Origin: JANNNF01 sp040385825
GTDB lineage: Bacteria > Pseudomonadota > Alphaproteobacteria > Rhodobacterales > Rhodobacteraceae
Reading direction: 5' to 3'
Assembly: GCA_040385825.1 (NCBI GenBank)
Contig: JAZKGQ010000020.1
Coordinates: 50,293-114,292 of the forward strand
DNA length: 64,000 bases
Shown here in pieces: positions 34,369 through 42,453 of this stretch (the stretch's first letter is position 1; each line of letters opens with the position of its first letter). The notes below the pieces were generated by a model. The model saw only the letters and a program-made list of their open reading frames with translations, was not told where the DNA came from and ran no database searches. The position numbers and the translations under genes were made by a program.

Positions 34369-35878
34369 CCCTTACAATTCTGTAAGACAGCTTGCGCGCT
34401 ATTCCCGCGATTTCCGTTCCATCGGGCAAAGCGACTAGCCATCCATATTCCGCCAGAAGGGCCATTAGTTTGCGCGCGGTTCGCGTTTCGCGCAAAGAGT
34501 TTGGCCCGAATTGCACCACATCTTTCGGCACAATCGTTTCAGGATCGCGGCTTTGGTTTCTTGCCAGTTTCGGCCAGCTATCCAAAAGCCACACCCGCAA
34601 CGTCTCGGCCTGCCGGGTGTCGGTTGATAGGGTTGCCGCATCCGACAGACGCACCGCTTCACTCAGATAAAACTGCGCAAGGGCGATGCCCCATCCCATT
34701 TCCCGCAACATCACCTTGGGCGCTTGCAGGTCTTGCCACAGGGTCAGCACAGCCGCGATGCGTGCCGCCTGTTCTGCGCTTTTGCTGGCATATCCTGTCA
34801 CATGCGCCAGACTGCCCCCAGCGCGCTGTTCCCCTTCTATCGTATCCGCAAAGGCCACCAGCAAAGCCCGTGCATCGGGCGCAAGGGGAAGCTGGCGCGG
34901 GTGTAGTTCGCGGGTGTCGGGGTCCATCGCCATGGGTGTATCTAGAATCGCGCGCAGGCGGCTGGAAAAGGCACCTAGGGCGGCATCGTCGCGCCGGGTG
35001 TTCACTGACAGCCGGGTGCCGATAGTGCTGGGCGGTTCGGTCACAAGGAACCGGGGCAGGAAGCCCGTTCCTGTTGCCACACCATCGGCCATCAGGGCGC
35101 GTGCCGCGTCGGGTTGTACCATCAGGTGAACCGCCAGCCGCCGCCCGAACAGCGTATAGGCCCCGTCGCCAGCGCGGGTGCGCCGGATCGGGTTACCCTG
35201 CCAAAGGTCATTTAACGCCGCCAAGGTCTTTAGGCGGTTGTCGCTGTTCATCGCATGCCCGCCGATGAATTGCCCGCCTTCCTCGGAAAATATCCCCAGC
35301 GATGGCTGGCCTTCCGCAAAAAGGCGGGTCAGCCCTTCAAAGGTCGGTTCGCTTACCGTGCGGTCAGCGGGTGCAGGTGCAACAGGTTCCGGCCCCAGCG
35401 CGTCTAGATCGGCCTGTCCGGCTGTCTTTTTCTCGCCTTTTCCCCTTTTCACTTGTGCCAGGATGTGTTCCCGCTCGCCCTTCCAAATTGCATGGGCGTT
35501 AAGCCAACGGGGCATTTCATCGCGCTGGGCACGGGCTTGTTCGCGTTCAAATTCGCGCAGCGCCGCCATCAAGGGCTTATCGCACGATGATTTCCGCTCA
35601 CCAGATTGCGCGATGGTCAGGGCGTACAGCGAAGGGGGCGAAAAGCCACCGCCCAGCGTTTCCACGTCTGCAAAGCCCTGCACCGCCAAGGATGCCACGG
35701 CCAGTGCCGATTGCGCTGGGATGGCAACGGGGGCAAGCGTCATGCCCTGCACCGCCCTGACCGCATCGGCCAATGGCCCTAGCGATTCCACGGGATATGC
35801 AGCGCCGGGGGGAATGGCGCGCAACAAGGGTTGCGGCCCTTCACTTTTGAAGGGAGTTTCCTTGGGGTGCAGGGTCAT
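34352..35878 (-). CDS. DUF3987 (YfjI-type) replication-associated protein
   Basis: A 508-aa protein of the DUF3987 family, found in prophages and satellites next to primases and thought to act in replication initiation. Residues about 85-100 hold a degenerate P-loop-like IAQSGERKSSCDKPL, typical of the family, and SLGIFSEEGGQFIGGHAM (about 200) is another family segment. The middle is rich in Pro and Ala. It overlaps the primase stop (ATGA). Together with the Toprim protein it probably forms the replication module. Confidence 0.8.
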   Translation of the reverse strand: MTLHPKETPFKSEGPQPLLRAIPPGAAYPVESLGPLADAVRAVQGMTLAPVAIPAQSALAVASLAVQGFADVETLGGGFSPPSLYALTIAQSGERKSSCDKPLMAALREFEREQARAQRDEMPRWLNAHAIWKGEREHILAQVKRGKGEKKTAGQADLDALGPEPVAPAPADRTVSEPTFEGLTRLFAEGQPSLGIFSEEGGQFIGGHAMNSDNRLKTLAALNDLWQGNPIRRTRAGDGAYTLFGRRLAVHLMVQPDAARALMADGVATGTGFLPRFLVTEPPSTIGTRLSVNTRRDDAALGAFSSRLRAILDTPMAMDPDTRELHPRQLPLAPDARALLVAFADTIEGEQRAGGSLAHVTGYASKSAEQAARIAAVLTLWQDLQAPKVMLREMGWGIALAQFYLSEAVRLSDAATLSTDTRQAETLRVWLLDSWPKLARNQSRDPETIVPKDVVQFGPNSLRETRTARKLMALLAEYGWLVALPDGTEIAGIARKLSYRIVRGGDVV

Positions 35879-36765
35879 TGCGTCCCTTCCTTTCCTGTTT
35901 TGAGGAAAAGAACGTCGTTCCAGTCTCGGCCATCGGGGGCAGGCAACAATGATACGCGCCAGCCCAGCGCCTCGGCCCGTGCGGCCAGCGCATAGGCCGC
36001 GTCACGGCCCGGTTGATCGCCGTCCGCTGCGATGGTCAGCCGCCCCGCCACAGGGGGCAGACGTAGGCCCCGGATGCCAGAGGTGGACAGGGCAGCCCAA
36101 ACCCGTGCAGGCGCATGCAGAAGCCCGCACAGCAGGCTTAGGCCCGTCTCTATCCCTTCGCACACCACCAGCGGCCCCTCTGCCTGCGATAGGCGCACAG
36201 CACCGCCCGCGCATGGCCCCAGCATTGCCTTGTCAGGGGTGACTGCCGCTTTGCCCCGGCCATCCGCACGCAGATAGGTGCGGTGAATGGCAAAGCCTGC
36301 CGCGCCTTCGACCTGCGCCAGCATCATCGGATAGCGATGCCCCGTTGCGTGCCAGCCCTGCGGGTGAAAGCGCAGGGTATCGGGCAAGGGGCAGGTGATG
36401 CCCCGCCCGCGCAGATAGGCTTGGGCTTGGGTGCCCTGAATTGGCACAGTTTCCGTGTCGCCCCACAGCGCCGTTGCCTGTGCTTCACGTCGCGCCACGT
36501 CCAGCGCCTGCTTTGCATCGGCCTCGCGCTGGGCAGTTGCATCCGTCACCACCGCGCCGGGGGGCAGGCCAGCCGCTGTTGCAATGTCGCGGAAGGTGCA
36601 TCCGGTCTTGTGGCAGAATGCCAGCAGTCGCCCGCCATCCATCCGCAAGGACAGGCCCTGTTGATTGCGCCGCCGTTCAGGCTGGCAGACAGGGCAAGGC
36701 GCGTTGCCAGAGTGCCCGCGCCAAGTGCCGCCAAGGGCGTGGGTCAGGGTTTGTGCATCTGTCAT
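35875..36765 (-). CDS. Toprim-domain primase with zinc finger
   Basis: A 296-aa DNA primase-like protein. The N-terminus has a zinc-finger pattern (CPVCQ about 24-28, then FCHKTGC about 51-57). The C-terminal part holds a Toprim domain: GPLVVCEGIETGLSLL (Glu) and LTIAADGDQPGRDAA (Asp-x-Asp). It should make RNA primers for replication of element 2 after excision. It is shorter than P4 alpha because the helicase part is absent; the adjoining DUF3987 protein may fill that role. The ends overlap both neighbours. Confidence 0.85.
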   Translation of the reverse strand: MTDAQTLTHALGGTWRGHSGNAPCPVCQPERRRNQQGLSLRMDGGRLLAFCHKTGCTFRDIATAAGLPPGAVVTDATAQREADAKQALDVARREAQATALWGDTETVPIQGTQAQAYLRGRGITCPLPDTLRFHPQGWHATGHRYPMMLAQVEGAAGFAIHRTYLRADGRGKAAVTPDKAMLGPCAGGAVRLSQAEGPLVVCEGIETGLSLLCGLLHAPARVWAALSTSGIRGLRLPPVAGRLTIAADGDQPGRDAAYALAARAEALGWRVSLLPAPDGRDWNDVLFLKTGKEGTQ

Positions 36766-37049
36766 AGCGCAGCGCCTTGGATCGCCAGCGATTGCGCAGA
36801 AGGCGGGAATTTCAGACTGGCCGGGTCAGTACCGGGGGCAAGCCAATAGAAGGCGATGTTTTCTGGCCCGCGATACTCGGCCAAAATTGGCCAGTCGTAT
36901 TTATTGCGAAGGGCGTGAATGATTGCCGCCAAACGCCAGCCTTTGACTGCCGCTATCTCGGCTTCATGGCTGATAGTGTCGCCATCAAGAAGGGCTTTGC
37001 AGGCCCAGAAAACTTGCGTTGGGTTGCTATACAGTCGGCCGTGTTTCAT
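36762..37049 (-). CDS. Small hypothetical protein, possible winged helix
   Basis: A 95-aa product with a helical N-terminus (TQVFWACKALLDGDTISH) and a segment RLAAIIHALRNKYDWPI that resembles a winged-helix recognition part, so it may bind DNA. No named family is certain. Its stop overlaps the primase start by four bases; the AlpA gene lies about 98 bases upstream. Probably a regulator of replication genes. Confidence 0.5.
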   Translation of the reverse strand: MKHGRLYSNPTQVFWACKALLDGDTISHEAEIAAVKGWRLAAIIHALRNKYDWPILAEYRGPENIAFYWLAPGTDPASLKFPPSAQSLAIQGAAL

Positions 37050-37147
37050 TTGATCGTCCTATGGTTTTGATTGAACCAAAGGGCAGGCGAGGCTATTGTA
37101 TGGTTGCAAACACGGCCTCGGCCCCGCCCGGAATGGCGGGGTCATTT

Positions 37148-37336
37148 TTATGCGGCATCCGTTGCGGGGCGTTCGGCCAGCCAAGCAGCGATTGCGCTTT
37201 CCGGCCACGCGACCGCCTTGGCAGTCAGGCGGATCGGGCGGGGGAATACGCCCTTTGCCATGAGGTCGTAAATTGTGGAACGTGACAGCCCGGTCAGTTC
37301 TTGGACTGCGGGGCGGCGAAGGTGACGGTCAGCCAT
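37148..37336 (-). CDS. AlpA-family phage regulatory protein
   Basis: A 62-aa MerR-like helix-turn-helix protein. The sequence LRRPAVQELTGLSRSTIYDLMAKGVFPRPIRL is the classical AlpA DNA-binding region, followed by AVAWPESAIAAWLAER, also typical. AlpA proteins activate excision or replication genes in P4-like elements. CAAGGAC precedes the ATG. An array of TTTCTGTA-type half-sites lies just upstream and is a likely binding region for this or the 204-aa protein. Confidence 0.88.
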   Translation of the reverse strand: MADRHLRRPAVQELTGLSRSTIYDLMAKGVFPRPIRLTAKAVAWPESAIAAWLAERPATDAA

Positions 37337-37397
37337 TTTGTGTCCTTGCAGGTTGGAATATCTGCAACGTGGCGGAACATCTGGGACCGTTAAATCC

Positions 37398-37450
37398 AGT
37401 AGAAACTACAGAAAATCACATGGGGGTTTCTGTAGGGGGTTTCTGTCAAA
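37398..37450 (-). promoter_or_regulatory. Operator array upstream of the AlpA gene
   Basis: On the plus strand TAGAAACTACAGAAA (about 37400) faces two direct copies of GGTTTCTGT (37426 and 37439 regions), giving inverted and direct half-sites of one motif within 50 bp. A TTGACA on the minus strand (37444-37449) falls in the array, so binding would affect transcription of the AlpA operon. Confidence 0.5.
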
Positions 37451-38060
37451 TTTTAGCACTTTTGGCTTCTCTTTCCCATCCTGCGATAGTTGACTGTGCT
37501 GGCGCTTTTCCACATTCTCGATCCATGAGTTGTTGCAATTGTTTCATAGTCAGGCCGCCTCGCTGAAAATTGCGTTTCGCATACCATGCCTTTGCAGGAA
37601 GGACAGGACGACCATTTGCAGTTTCTCTTGGAAGTTTTTTGCGGACTTCCATCACCGTACTACTTTTGATCCAAACTGAAGCGCCGTCGTAGTCACGAAA
37701 ATCTTTCAGCCGATAGTCGAGTGCCTCAAATAGGCCAAGCTTAAGGCGATAGTATGTCTGATGATCTAGTATTTCTGGCAAGACATCTTTATGCGGCATT
37801 TTGTCAGAAACCAGTGTAAGGTGACCTTTTTCCAAGACTATAGCCGCCTTCATTTTTTGAACAATTACGCGCTCCCAAGCTTCCATTTCCAGCATGGCTG
37901 AATAGTTGAATAGTTCGCTTGGCTCACATTCTTCGATAGCCCAAGGGTCTTTGCGTGCATGACTTTCCATGACCTGCGCCCCCGTGTACGGAAACGCTTC
38001 AGAAAATTCGATCAGCAGGTCAGAAAGCTGCATTGCATCCGGCAAATGTGAAAATATCAC
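37446..38060 (-). CDS. Hypothetical protein with C-terminal HTH-like region
   Basis: A 204-aa protein, second gene of element 2. The N-terminal 150 residues match no family. The C-terminus, GLTMKQLQQLMDRECG then STIAGWEREAK, resembles a helix-turn-helix. Its start overlaps the integrase stop (ATGA), and the operator array and AlpA gene follow. The position between integrase and AlpA is where satellites usually carry a repressor, so a lysogeny regulator is plausible. Confidence 0.5.
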   Translation of the reverse strand: MIFSHLPDAMQLSDLLIEFSEAFPYTGAQVMESHARKDPWAIEECEPSELFNYSAMLEMEAWERVIVQKMKAAIVLEKGHLTLVSDKMPHKDVLPEILDHQTYYRLKLGLFEALDYRLKDFRDYDGASVWIKSSTVMEVRKKLPRETANGRPVLPAKAWYAKRNFQRGGLTMKQLQQLMDRECGKAPAQSTIAGWEREAKSAKI

Positions 38061-39286
38061 CCTGCCACCCCCAGTTTCACCACTTTTCCAGCCTCACCAG
38101 CGAGATACCCAGCCCAAGCGTCCATCATCTTGCGGCGCTTATCGAATACATCCGACCGGGCATAAGCCGCCTCTGCCTTGTCCTTCATGGTATGGGCCAG
38201 CGCCGCCTCGGCCACTTCACGCGGGAAATTGGTCCGCTCTTGCGCCCAGGTGCGGAAGGACGTGCGGAACCCGTGAATGTCAGCGGCGAAGTCCAGTTCC
38301 TTCACCAGCTTGGATAGCGTCATATCCGACAGCGCCTTGCCTTCCTTCGTGCCGGGAAACACCAGCCCTGTGCCGTCGCCCAGCGCCTTAGCCTCGCGCA
38401 GGATCGCCACCGCCCGCGCAGATAGCGGGATGCGATGTTCCCGCTTGGCCTTCATGCGGCTGGCGGGAATGGTCCAAGTCGCGGAGGAAGCGGAAGTAGC
38501 AGGGTTGCCCAGATCAATTTCAGACCATTGCGCACCGCGCGCCTCACCCGACCGCGTTGCGGTCAGTACCAGAAATTCAAAGGCCAGCTTGGTGGACAGC
38601 CCCGCACCCGATGCCTGCACCGCCGTGATGCACCCGGCCACCTCGGCATAGGTCAGGGCCTTGCGATGTTCCTTTAGGCTCAGGTCGCGCTTGGGAAGGG
38701 CCTGCGCGATGGATTGCGCCGGATTGTCCTGCCGCCAGCCTTGCGCCACCGCCCATTTCATTACCGTGCCGATGCGCTGGCGCACCCGTGCCGCCGTTTC
38801 GGGCTTTAGCGTCCAGATCGGGGTAAGCACCGCCAGCACATCGGCGGTTGTCACATCGGCCACGCGCAGCGTGCCAAGGCGGGGGAAAGCGTAGGTTTCC
38901 AAGGTCGAAAGAAACTGCGCCCCATGTTTAGCATTGCGCCAAGTTGGCAGGTGCAGGGCGTGAACCTTGCGTGCGGCTTCCTCAAAGGACAGCACCGCCT
39001 CGGACTCACGCTTTGCCCGGATCGGATCGCCCCCGGCCTGCGCCAGCTTGCGGTTTGCCAAGGCGGTATCCCGCGCCTCGGCCAATGACACCAGCGCCGG
39101 GTTGCCCAAGCCCAATTCGCAACGCTTGCCGCGTATCACGATACGCTGCACCCATTGCCGCGCGCCGTTCGGTTGAACGCGAAGGAAAAGGCCGTGCCCA
39201 TCAAAATACTTTCCCGGATCGCGGGCAGATTTCACGAATTGCGCGGTCAGGGCCTTTTCAGGCTTTCGAAGTCCTTCGGTCGCCAT
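38057..39286 (-). CDS. P4-type tyrosine integrase of element 2
   Basis: A 409-aa site-specific recombinase with the DUF4102 N-terminal domain (KYFDGHGLFLRVQPNGARQWVQR-type, residues 26-60) and the catalytic domain. Arg is in TATRSGEARG, His-x-x-Arg in IHGFRTSFR and His in ALAHTM; Tyr is in AAYARSD. It differs from the island-1 integrase in family yet uses the same tRNA-Ser 3' end. It lies 146 bases from the right attachment site with arm repeats between. Confidence 0.93.
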   Translation of the reverse strand: MATEGLRKPEKALTAQFVKSARDPGKYFDGHGLFLRVQPNGARQWVQRIVIRGKRCELGLGNPALVSLAEARDTALANRKLAQAGGDPIRAKRESEAVLSFEEAARKVHALHLPTWRNAKHGAQFLSTLETYAFPRLGTLRVADVTTADVLAVLTPIWTLKPETAARVRQRIGTVMKWAVAQGWRQDNPAQSIAQALPKRDLSLKEHRKALTYAEVAGCITAVQASGAGLSTKLAFEFLVLTATRSGEARGAQWSEIDLGNPATSASSATWTIPASRMKAKREHRIPLSARAVAILREAKALGDGTGLVFPGTKEGKALSDMTLSKLVKELDFAADIHGFRTSFRTWAQERTNFPREVAEAALAHTMKDKAEAAYARSDVFDKRRKMMDAWAGYLAGEAGKVVKLGVAG

Positions 39287-39292
39287 GCGCTA

Positions 39293-39342
39293 TCCCCCAT
39301 CCTATCCCCCACTTTAGACAGGATAACACGGGAATATGGCGG
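39293..39342 (+). repeat. Right arm repeat of element 2
   Basis: TCCCCCAT at 39293-39300, TCCCCCAC at 39305-39312 and GGAATATGGCGG at 39331-39342, the same order, orientation and spacing as 32726-32775. They lie between the integrase start and the attachment site and may also overlap the integrase promoter. Confidence 0.6.
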
Positions 39343-39431
39343 CACATAGCGGAATGTAGTGCCATGTAAGTATCTTGAATCAATGTACTATTTGGAATGT
39401 TTCGGAACACACTGGAATATATCGCGGCAGA

Positions 39432-39445
39432 CTGTCTCTCCGCCA
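39432..39445 (+). repeat. Right attachment site of element 2
   Basis: CTGTCTCTCCGCCA, the third copy of the tRNA-Ser 3'-end core. The flanking bases differ from the other two copies, giving a 14-bp identity, which is enough for crossover by P4-type integrases. Confidence 0.75.
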
Positions 39446-39560
39446 TCATCACATTGAAAACCATCGAATAATATCAGCGCCCTGTCGCGCGTTGGCGGTT
39501 CATGCCGCCAGCCTGTGCCGCATCGGCTTGGAACGCGCCGCGGGGTTGCACCTCTGAAGG

Positions 39561-39740
39561 TCAATTCCGCGTCGGAACGGCCTTGGCCCAGCAAGTCGTT
39601 TCTTGCGCCTGGCCCTGACTTCGCCGATTTCTCTGGTGCGCCCGCCGTGCTGCCAGATGCGGTCGGATTTGGCTGTGGCGCCGCCGCCTTCGGCAGATTG
39701 GCCAGCCCGGCCACGGCAGGGGCCTTGCAGCCTGCGCCAC
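39561..39740 (-). pseudogene. Frameshifted remnant of an HGGxSTG-type gene (fossil of an earlier element)
   Basis: Reading the minus strand and switching frame twice gives CKAPAVAG, then WQHGGRTREIGEVRA, then QAQETTCWAKAVPTRN and a stop at 39561-39563. These match CKAPAVRG, WRHGGRTKEVVEFRA and MAQEMARWVKAVPTRE of the intact 32798-33070 gene in the same order. The 5' part is lost. It lies 116 bases outside the element-2 right end, so it is the leftover of an older, related element at the same site. Confidence 0.75.
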
Positions 39741-39822
39741 CGGGCCGGATCAGGTTGTGGAGGTTGGCCGAGGCGATCCGGCAGGGCAATCATCCTCCTC
39801 GCGCTGCCGAAGACCGTGGCCT

Positions 39823-40737
39823 TCAGGCAAGCATCCCCGCCTGCCGCGCGATTTCGACATGGCCGCGTCGCGCGAGGCCGGGGGGCGTAGACAGGGCCAC
39901 GCATCCATGGCCATGCAGGGCAATCCGGTAGCGTTCGGCCAGATCGCCGCGCCCGATGATCGTGATTTGCGCGCCGGGTGGGTGGGCCGCAAGGCCTGCG
40001 GCGATCTCCTCGCCGATCAGGATGCCCGACAGATAGTCGCCGATCTGGTCAGCCGCCAGACGGTTGAACAGGGTCAGGGTCCGGGCAGAAAACGCCCGTG
40101 ACAACAGGGATCCTTCCTGTGCCGCACTGGCGCGCACGCCGGACAGAAAGGCCTCGGGGCTGTACGCCCCATCCACCGCCAGACGCCCAAGGATCGAATG
40201 CTGGTGCAGAATGGCGTAGAACTCGCCGGTCATGAAGGTTTCAAACCCCTGAATGGCGCCGTCGTCCGCCCGCGCCCATTTGCTATGGGTGCCAGGCATC
40301 ACGAACACCCCGCTGCCCGAGGCGTTGCCGACGATATGGCCCACCAGCTCGGTTTCTTCGCCACGCATCACATCGGGCAGCCTGTCCAGCCCGGTGGCAA
40401 TGCCGGTGATGAAATGGATCAGGCGGCCCTGCGCCGTGCGATGCGGCGTCAGCGACTGCGCAAGATCCTGCACGGTGACGGGCAGCGGCAGATAGGGCGT
40501 CTCGACCCAGCCATTGCGGCTGGTGATCATGCCCGAGGCCAGGACAGGCAGGTCGGGATGCACCGCCAGCCACGGCCCCACCAGCGCCTCGAACGCGGCA
40601 TCGAAATCTCCGCCCGGCACGGCAAGGATACCGGGGCAGGTGTCATTCCGGGCCAGCACATCGCCAGTCGCGGCCATCAGCCAGGCGCGGCAGGAACTGG
40701 TGCCCCAGTCCAGCCCGATCAGCGCAGGGGCCTGCAC
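39823..40737 (-). CDS. dgoK: 2-dehydro-3-deoxygalactonokinase-type sugar kinase
   Basis: A 304-aa kinase of the DgoK family that phosphorylates 2-keto-3-deoxy-galactonate (or a similar 2-keto-3-deoxy acid) with ATP. The start motif LIGLDWGTSSCRAWLM (phosphate 1) and MPGTHSKWARADDGAIQGFETFMTGE-type segments are typical; IIGRGDLAERY is near the end. The GTG start at 40737 lies two bases past the upstream stop. It is the last gene of the operon. No matching aldolase or dehydratase is nearby, so the exact substrate is uncertain. Confidence 0.85.
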   Translation of the reverse strand: MQAPALIGLDWGTSSCRAWLMAATGDVLARNDTCPGILAVPGGDFDAAFEALVGPWLAVHPDLPVLASGMITSRNGWVETPYLPLPVTVQDLAQSLTPHRTAQGRLIHFITGIATGLDRLPDVMRGEETELVGHIVGNASGSGVFVMPGTHSKWARADDGAIQGFETFMTGEFYAILHQHSILGRLAVDGAYSPEAFLSGVRASAAQEGSLLSRAFSARTLTLFNRLAADQIGDYLSGILIGEEIAAGLAAHPPGAQITIIGRGDLAERYRIALHGHGCVALSTPPGLARRGHVEIARQAGMLA

Positions 40738-40738
40738 G

Positions 40739-41410
40739 TCAGATCCGCCCGAATTCGGCCAGCAGGTCTTCGATGGTCTTGCCCTGCTTGACCCAGGCAC
40801 GGGTCTTCTCCTCACGCTCGGCCTGGTCGCGGGCAAGGCGGACCACCTCTTCGGCGCGCGCCAGCGGGATCACGACCACCCCCATCAGATCGGCCACGAT
40901 GAAATCACCGGGGTTCACCACCACGCCACCGCAGGCAATGGTGACGTTGATCGACAGCTCCTCCTTGCGGCCGGAAAACATGGTGTGGGTGCCGCGCGGG
41001 GTGATCGCGCGGGTCCAGATCGGCCAGCCGATATCCTCCAGCTCATCCGTATCGCGCCCTGCCCCGTCCACGATCATCGCGCGGATGCCCCGGTTCTGCG
41101 CAAGGCCGCCCATCAGGCCACCGCAGACCGACGTGTTCAGATCGCCCCCGGCATCCACCACGATCACATCGCCCGGCTGACCCATTTCCAAGGCGCGCAA
41201 GGGATCGACCAGATCGCCCTTCGACAGTTGCACCGTCAGGGCCTGCCCGGTGACCTTGGCGCGAAAGGCGGGTTTGATGCCGCTGTCCATCACGCCCGTC
41301 CGGTATTGCACATCGGCAAACACGGCGGCGGCGGAATAGCATTTCACCACCTCGTCGAACTGCGCCAGAAGGTCGGGGCGGCGGTCAAAGTCGTTGAATT
41401 GTTTGAGCAT
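40739..41410 (-). CDS. RraA-like aldolase/decarboxylase-family protein
   Basis: A 223-aa member of the RraA/HMG-aldolase superfamily, mostly metal-dependent aldolases or oxaloacetate-type decarboxylases; only some inhibit RNase E. The core GQPGDVIVVDAGGDLNTSVCGGLMG and IRAMIVDGAGRDTDEL holds the conserved Gly, Arg and Asp. In this catabolic operon it more likely cleaves a 2-oxo acid than regulates RNA. Direct overlap-type spacing with the kinase gene suggests a joint pathway. Substrate unproven. Confidence 0.8.
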   Translation of the reverse strand: MLKQFNDFDRRPDLLAQFDEVVKCYSAAAVFADVQYRTGVMDSGIKPAFRAKVTGQALTVQLSKGDLVDPLRALEMGQPGDVIVVDAGGDLNTSVCGGLMGGLAQNRGIRAMIVDGAGRDTDELEDIGWPIWTRAITPRGTHTMFSGRKEELSINVTIACGGVVVNPGDFIVADLMGVVVIPLARAEEVVRLARDQAEREEKTRAWVKQGKTIEDLLAEFGRI

Positions 41411-41427
41411 GGCATTTCCTTGGGGCT

Positions 41428-42429
41428 TCAGGCGCGGACGGCAAGGGCGTCGGCGTTGACGGGGTTTAGCGGGGCCTGCCCGGTCAGCACGCGGGCCACT
41501 TCGCTGGCTGCGATCTCGCGGGCGGACCGGATGGATTCCTCGGAATAATAGGCCGAATGCGGGGTGACGATCACATTGGGCAGGGTGAAGATCGGGTTGT
41601 CACCGGGCGACCACGCGGCGCGTTTGGCGGGTTCTTCCTCGGGGTCGTCCAGCCCCGCGCCCGCGATCCAGCCTTCGGACAAGGCGCGGTACAGCGCCTT
41701 GTTGTCGATGGTGGGGCCGCGTCCGGTGTTGATCACCAGGGCACCGGGCTTCATGACGCGAAACTCGGCTTCGCCCAGAAAATGGCGGGTTTCGGGGGTC
41801 ATCGGCACCTGCATCATCAACACGTCGGCCTCGGCCAGCAAGGTGGGCTTGTCGACCAGACGCAGCCCGACAGAGCTGGCGATCTGCGGCGACAGGTATG
41901 GGTCATAGACGATGATCGTCACGCCAAAGCCCCGCGCGCGGTCGGCAATCGCCTGGCCGATCTTGCCGAAGGACACGATGCCGACGGTCTGCCCGCGCAT
42001 CCGGTGCAAGGGCGCGCCCGATTGCCAGCGCCAGATGCCCTGATGTGTGGCGCGGTCATAGGCGAACAACCCGCGCGCCAGCGCCAGCCACAGGCTGATG
42101 GCGTGATCGGCGACTTCCTCGGTGCAATAATCGCGCACGTTGGTCACCAGAATGCCCTTGGCCGAGGCCGCCGCGACATCGACGATGTCCACCCCGACCC
42201 CGTAGCGGGCGATCACCCTGCACTTCTGCATGGCGGCGATCACCCTGGCCCCGACGCGGGCATACTGGTTCATCATCGCCGCGCAATCCCGTGCCGCCAC
42301 CAGCAGGTCATCCTCGCTTTTGGCCTGCAAGGCGGTCACTTCGGCGCCGGCGGCCTCCAGAATGGCGCGCTCGATATCGACATTGCCGTAATCGTAGTCG
42401 GTGATCACGACCTTGGGTTTCGCACTCAT
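41428..42429 (-). CDS. D-isomer-specific 2-hydroxyacid dehydrogenase
   Basis: A 333-aa NAD(P)-dependent dehydrogenase of the D-2-hydroxyacid family. The Rossmann motif is TVGIVSFGKIGQAIADRA (about 148-165). The catalytic Arg is in INTGRGPT, Glu in LDDPEEEP and His in VTPHSAYYSEES. It would oxidise a sugar-acid alcohol or reduce a 2-oxo acid in the operon's pathway. It lies 17 bases upstream of the RraA-like gene. The exact substrate cannot be told. Confidence 0.9.
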   Translation of the reverse strand: MSAKPKVVITDYDYGNVDIERAILEAAGAEVTALQAKSEDDLLVAARDCAAMMNQYARVGARVIAAMQKCRVIARYGVGVDIVDVAAASAKGILVTNVRDYCTEEVADHAISLWLALARGLFAYDRATHQGIWRWQSGAPLHRMRGQTVGIVSFGKIGQAIADRARGFGVTIIVYDPYLSPQIASSVGLRLVDKPTLLAEADVLMMQVPMTPETRHFLGEAEFRVMKPGALVINTGRGPTIDNKALYRALSEGWIAGAGLDDPEEEPAKRAAWSPGDNPIFTLPNVIVTPHSAYYSEESIRSAREIAASEVARVLTGQAPLNPVNADALAVRA

Positions 42430-42453
42430 GTCCCTGATCCTTTCCGGGCACGT

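Larger units (their letters stand above)
32655..39445 (-). mobile_element. Element 2: compact satellite-like integrative element, 6.8 kb
   Basis: Bounded by CTGTCTCTCCGCCA at both ends, with an integrase at its right end and all ten genes on the minus strand, nearly all overlapping. It has replication-type genes (Toprim primase, DUF3987), an AlpA regulator and small phage-like proteins, but no capsid, tail, portal or large terminase. This gene plan fits a phage satellite or minimal integrative element rather than a full prophage. Confidence 0.75.

Noticed and set aside
32655..39445. Complete prophage
   Set aside because: No capsid, portal, tail, lysis enzyme or large terminase genes; only integration, regulation and replication genes plus small unknowns.
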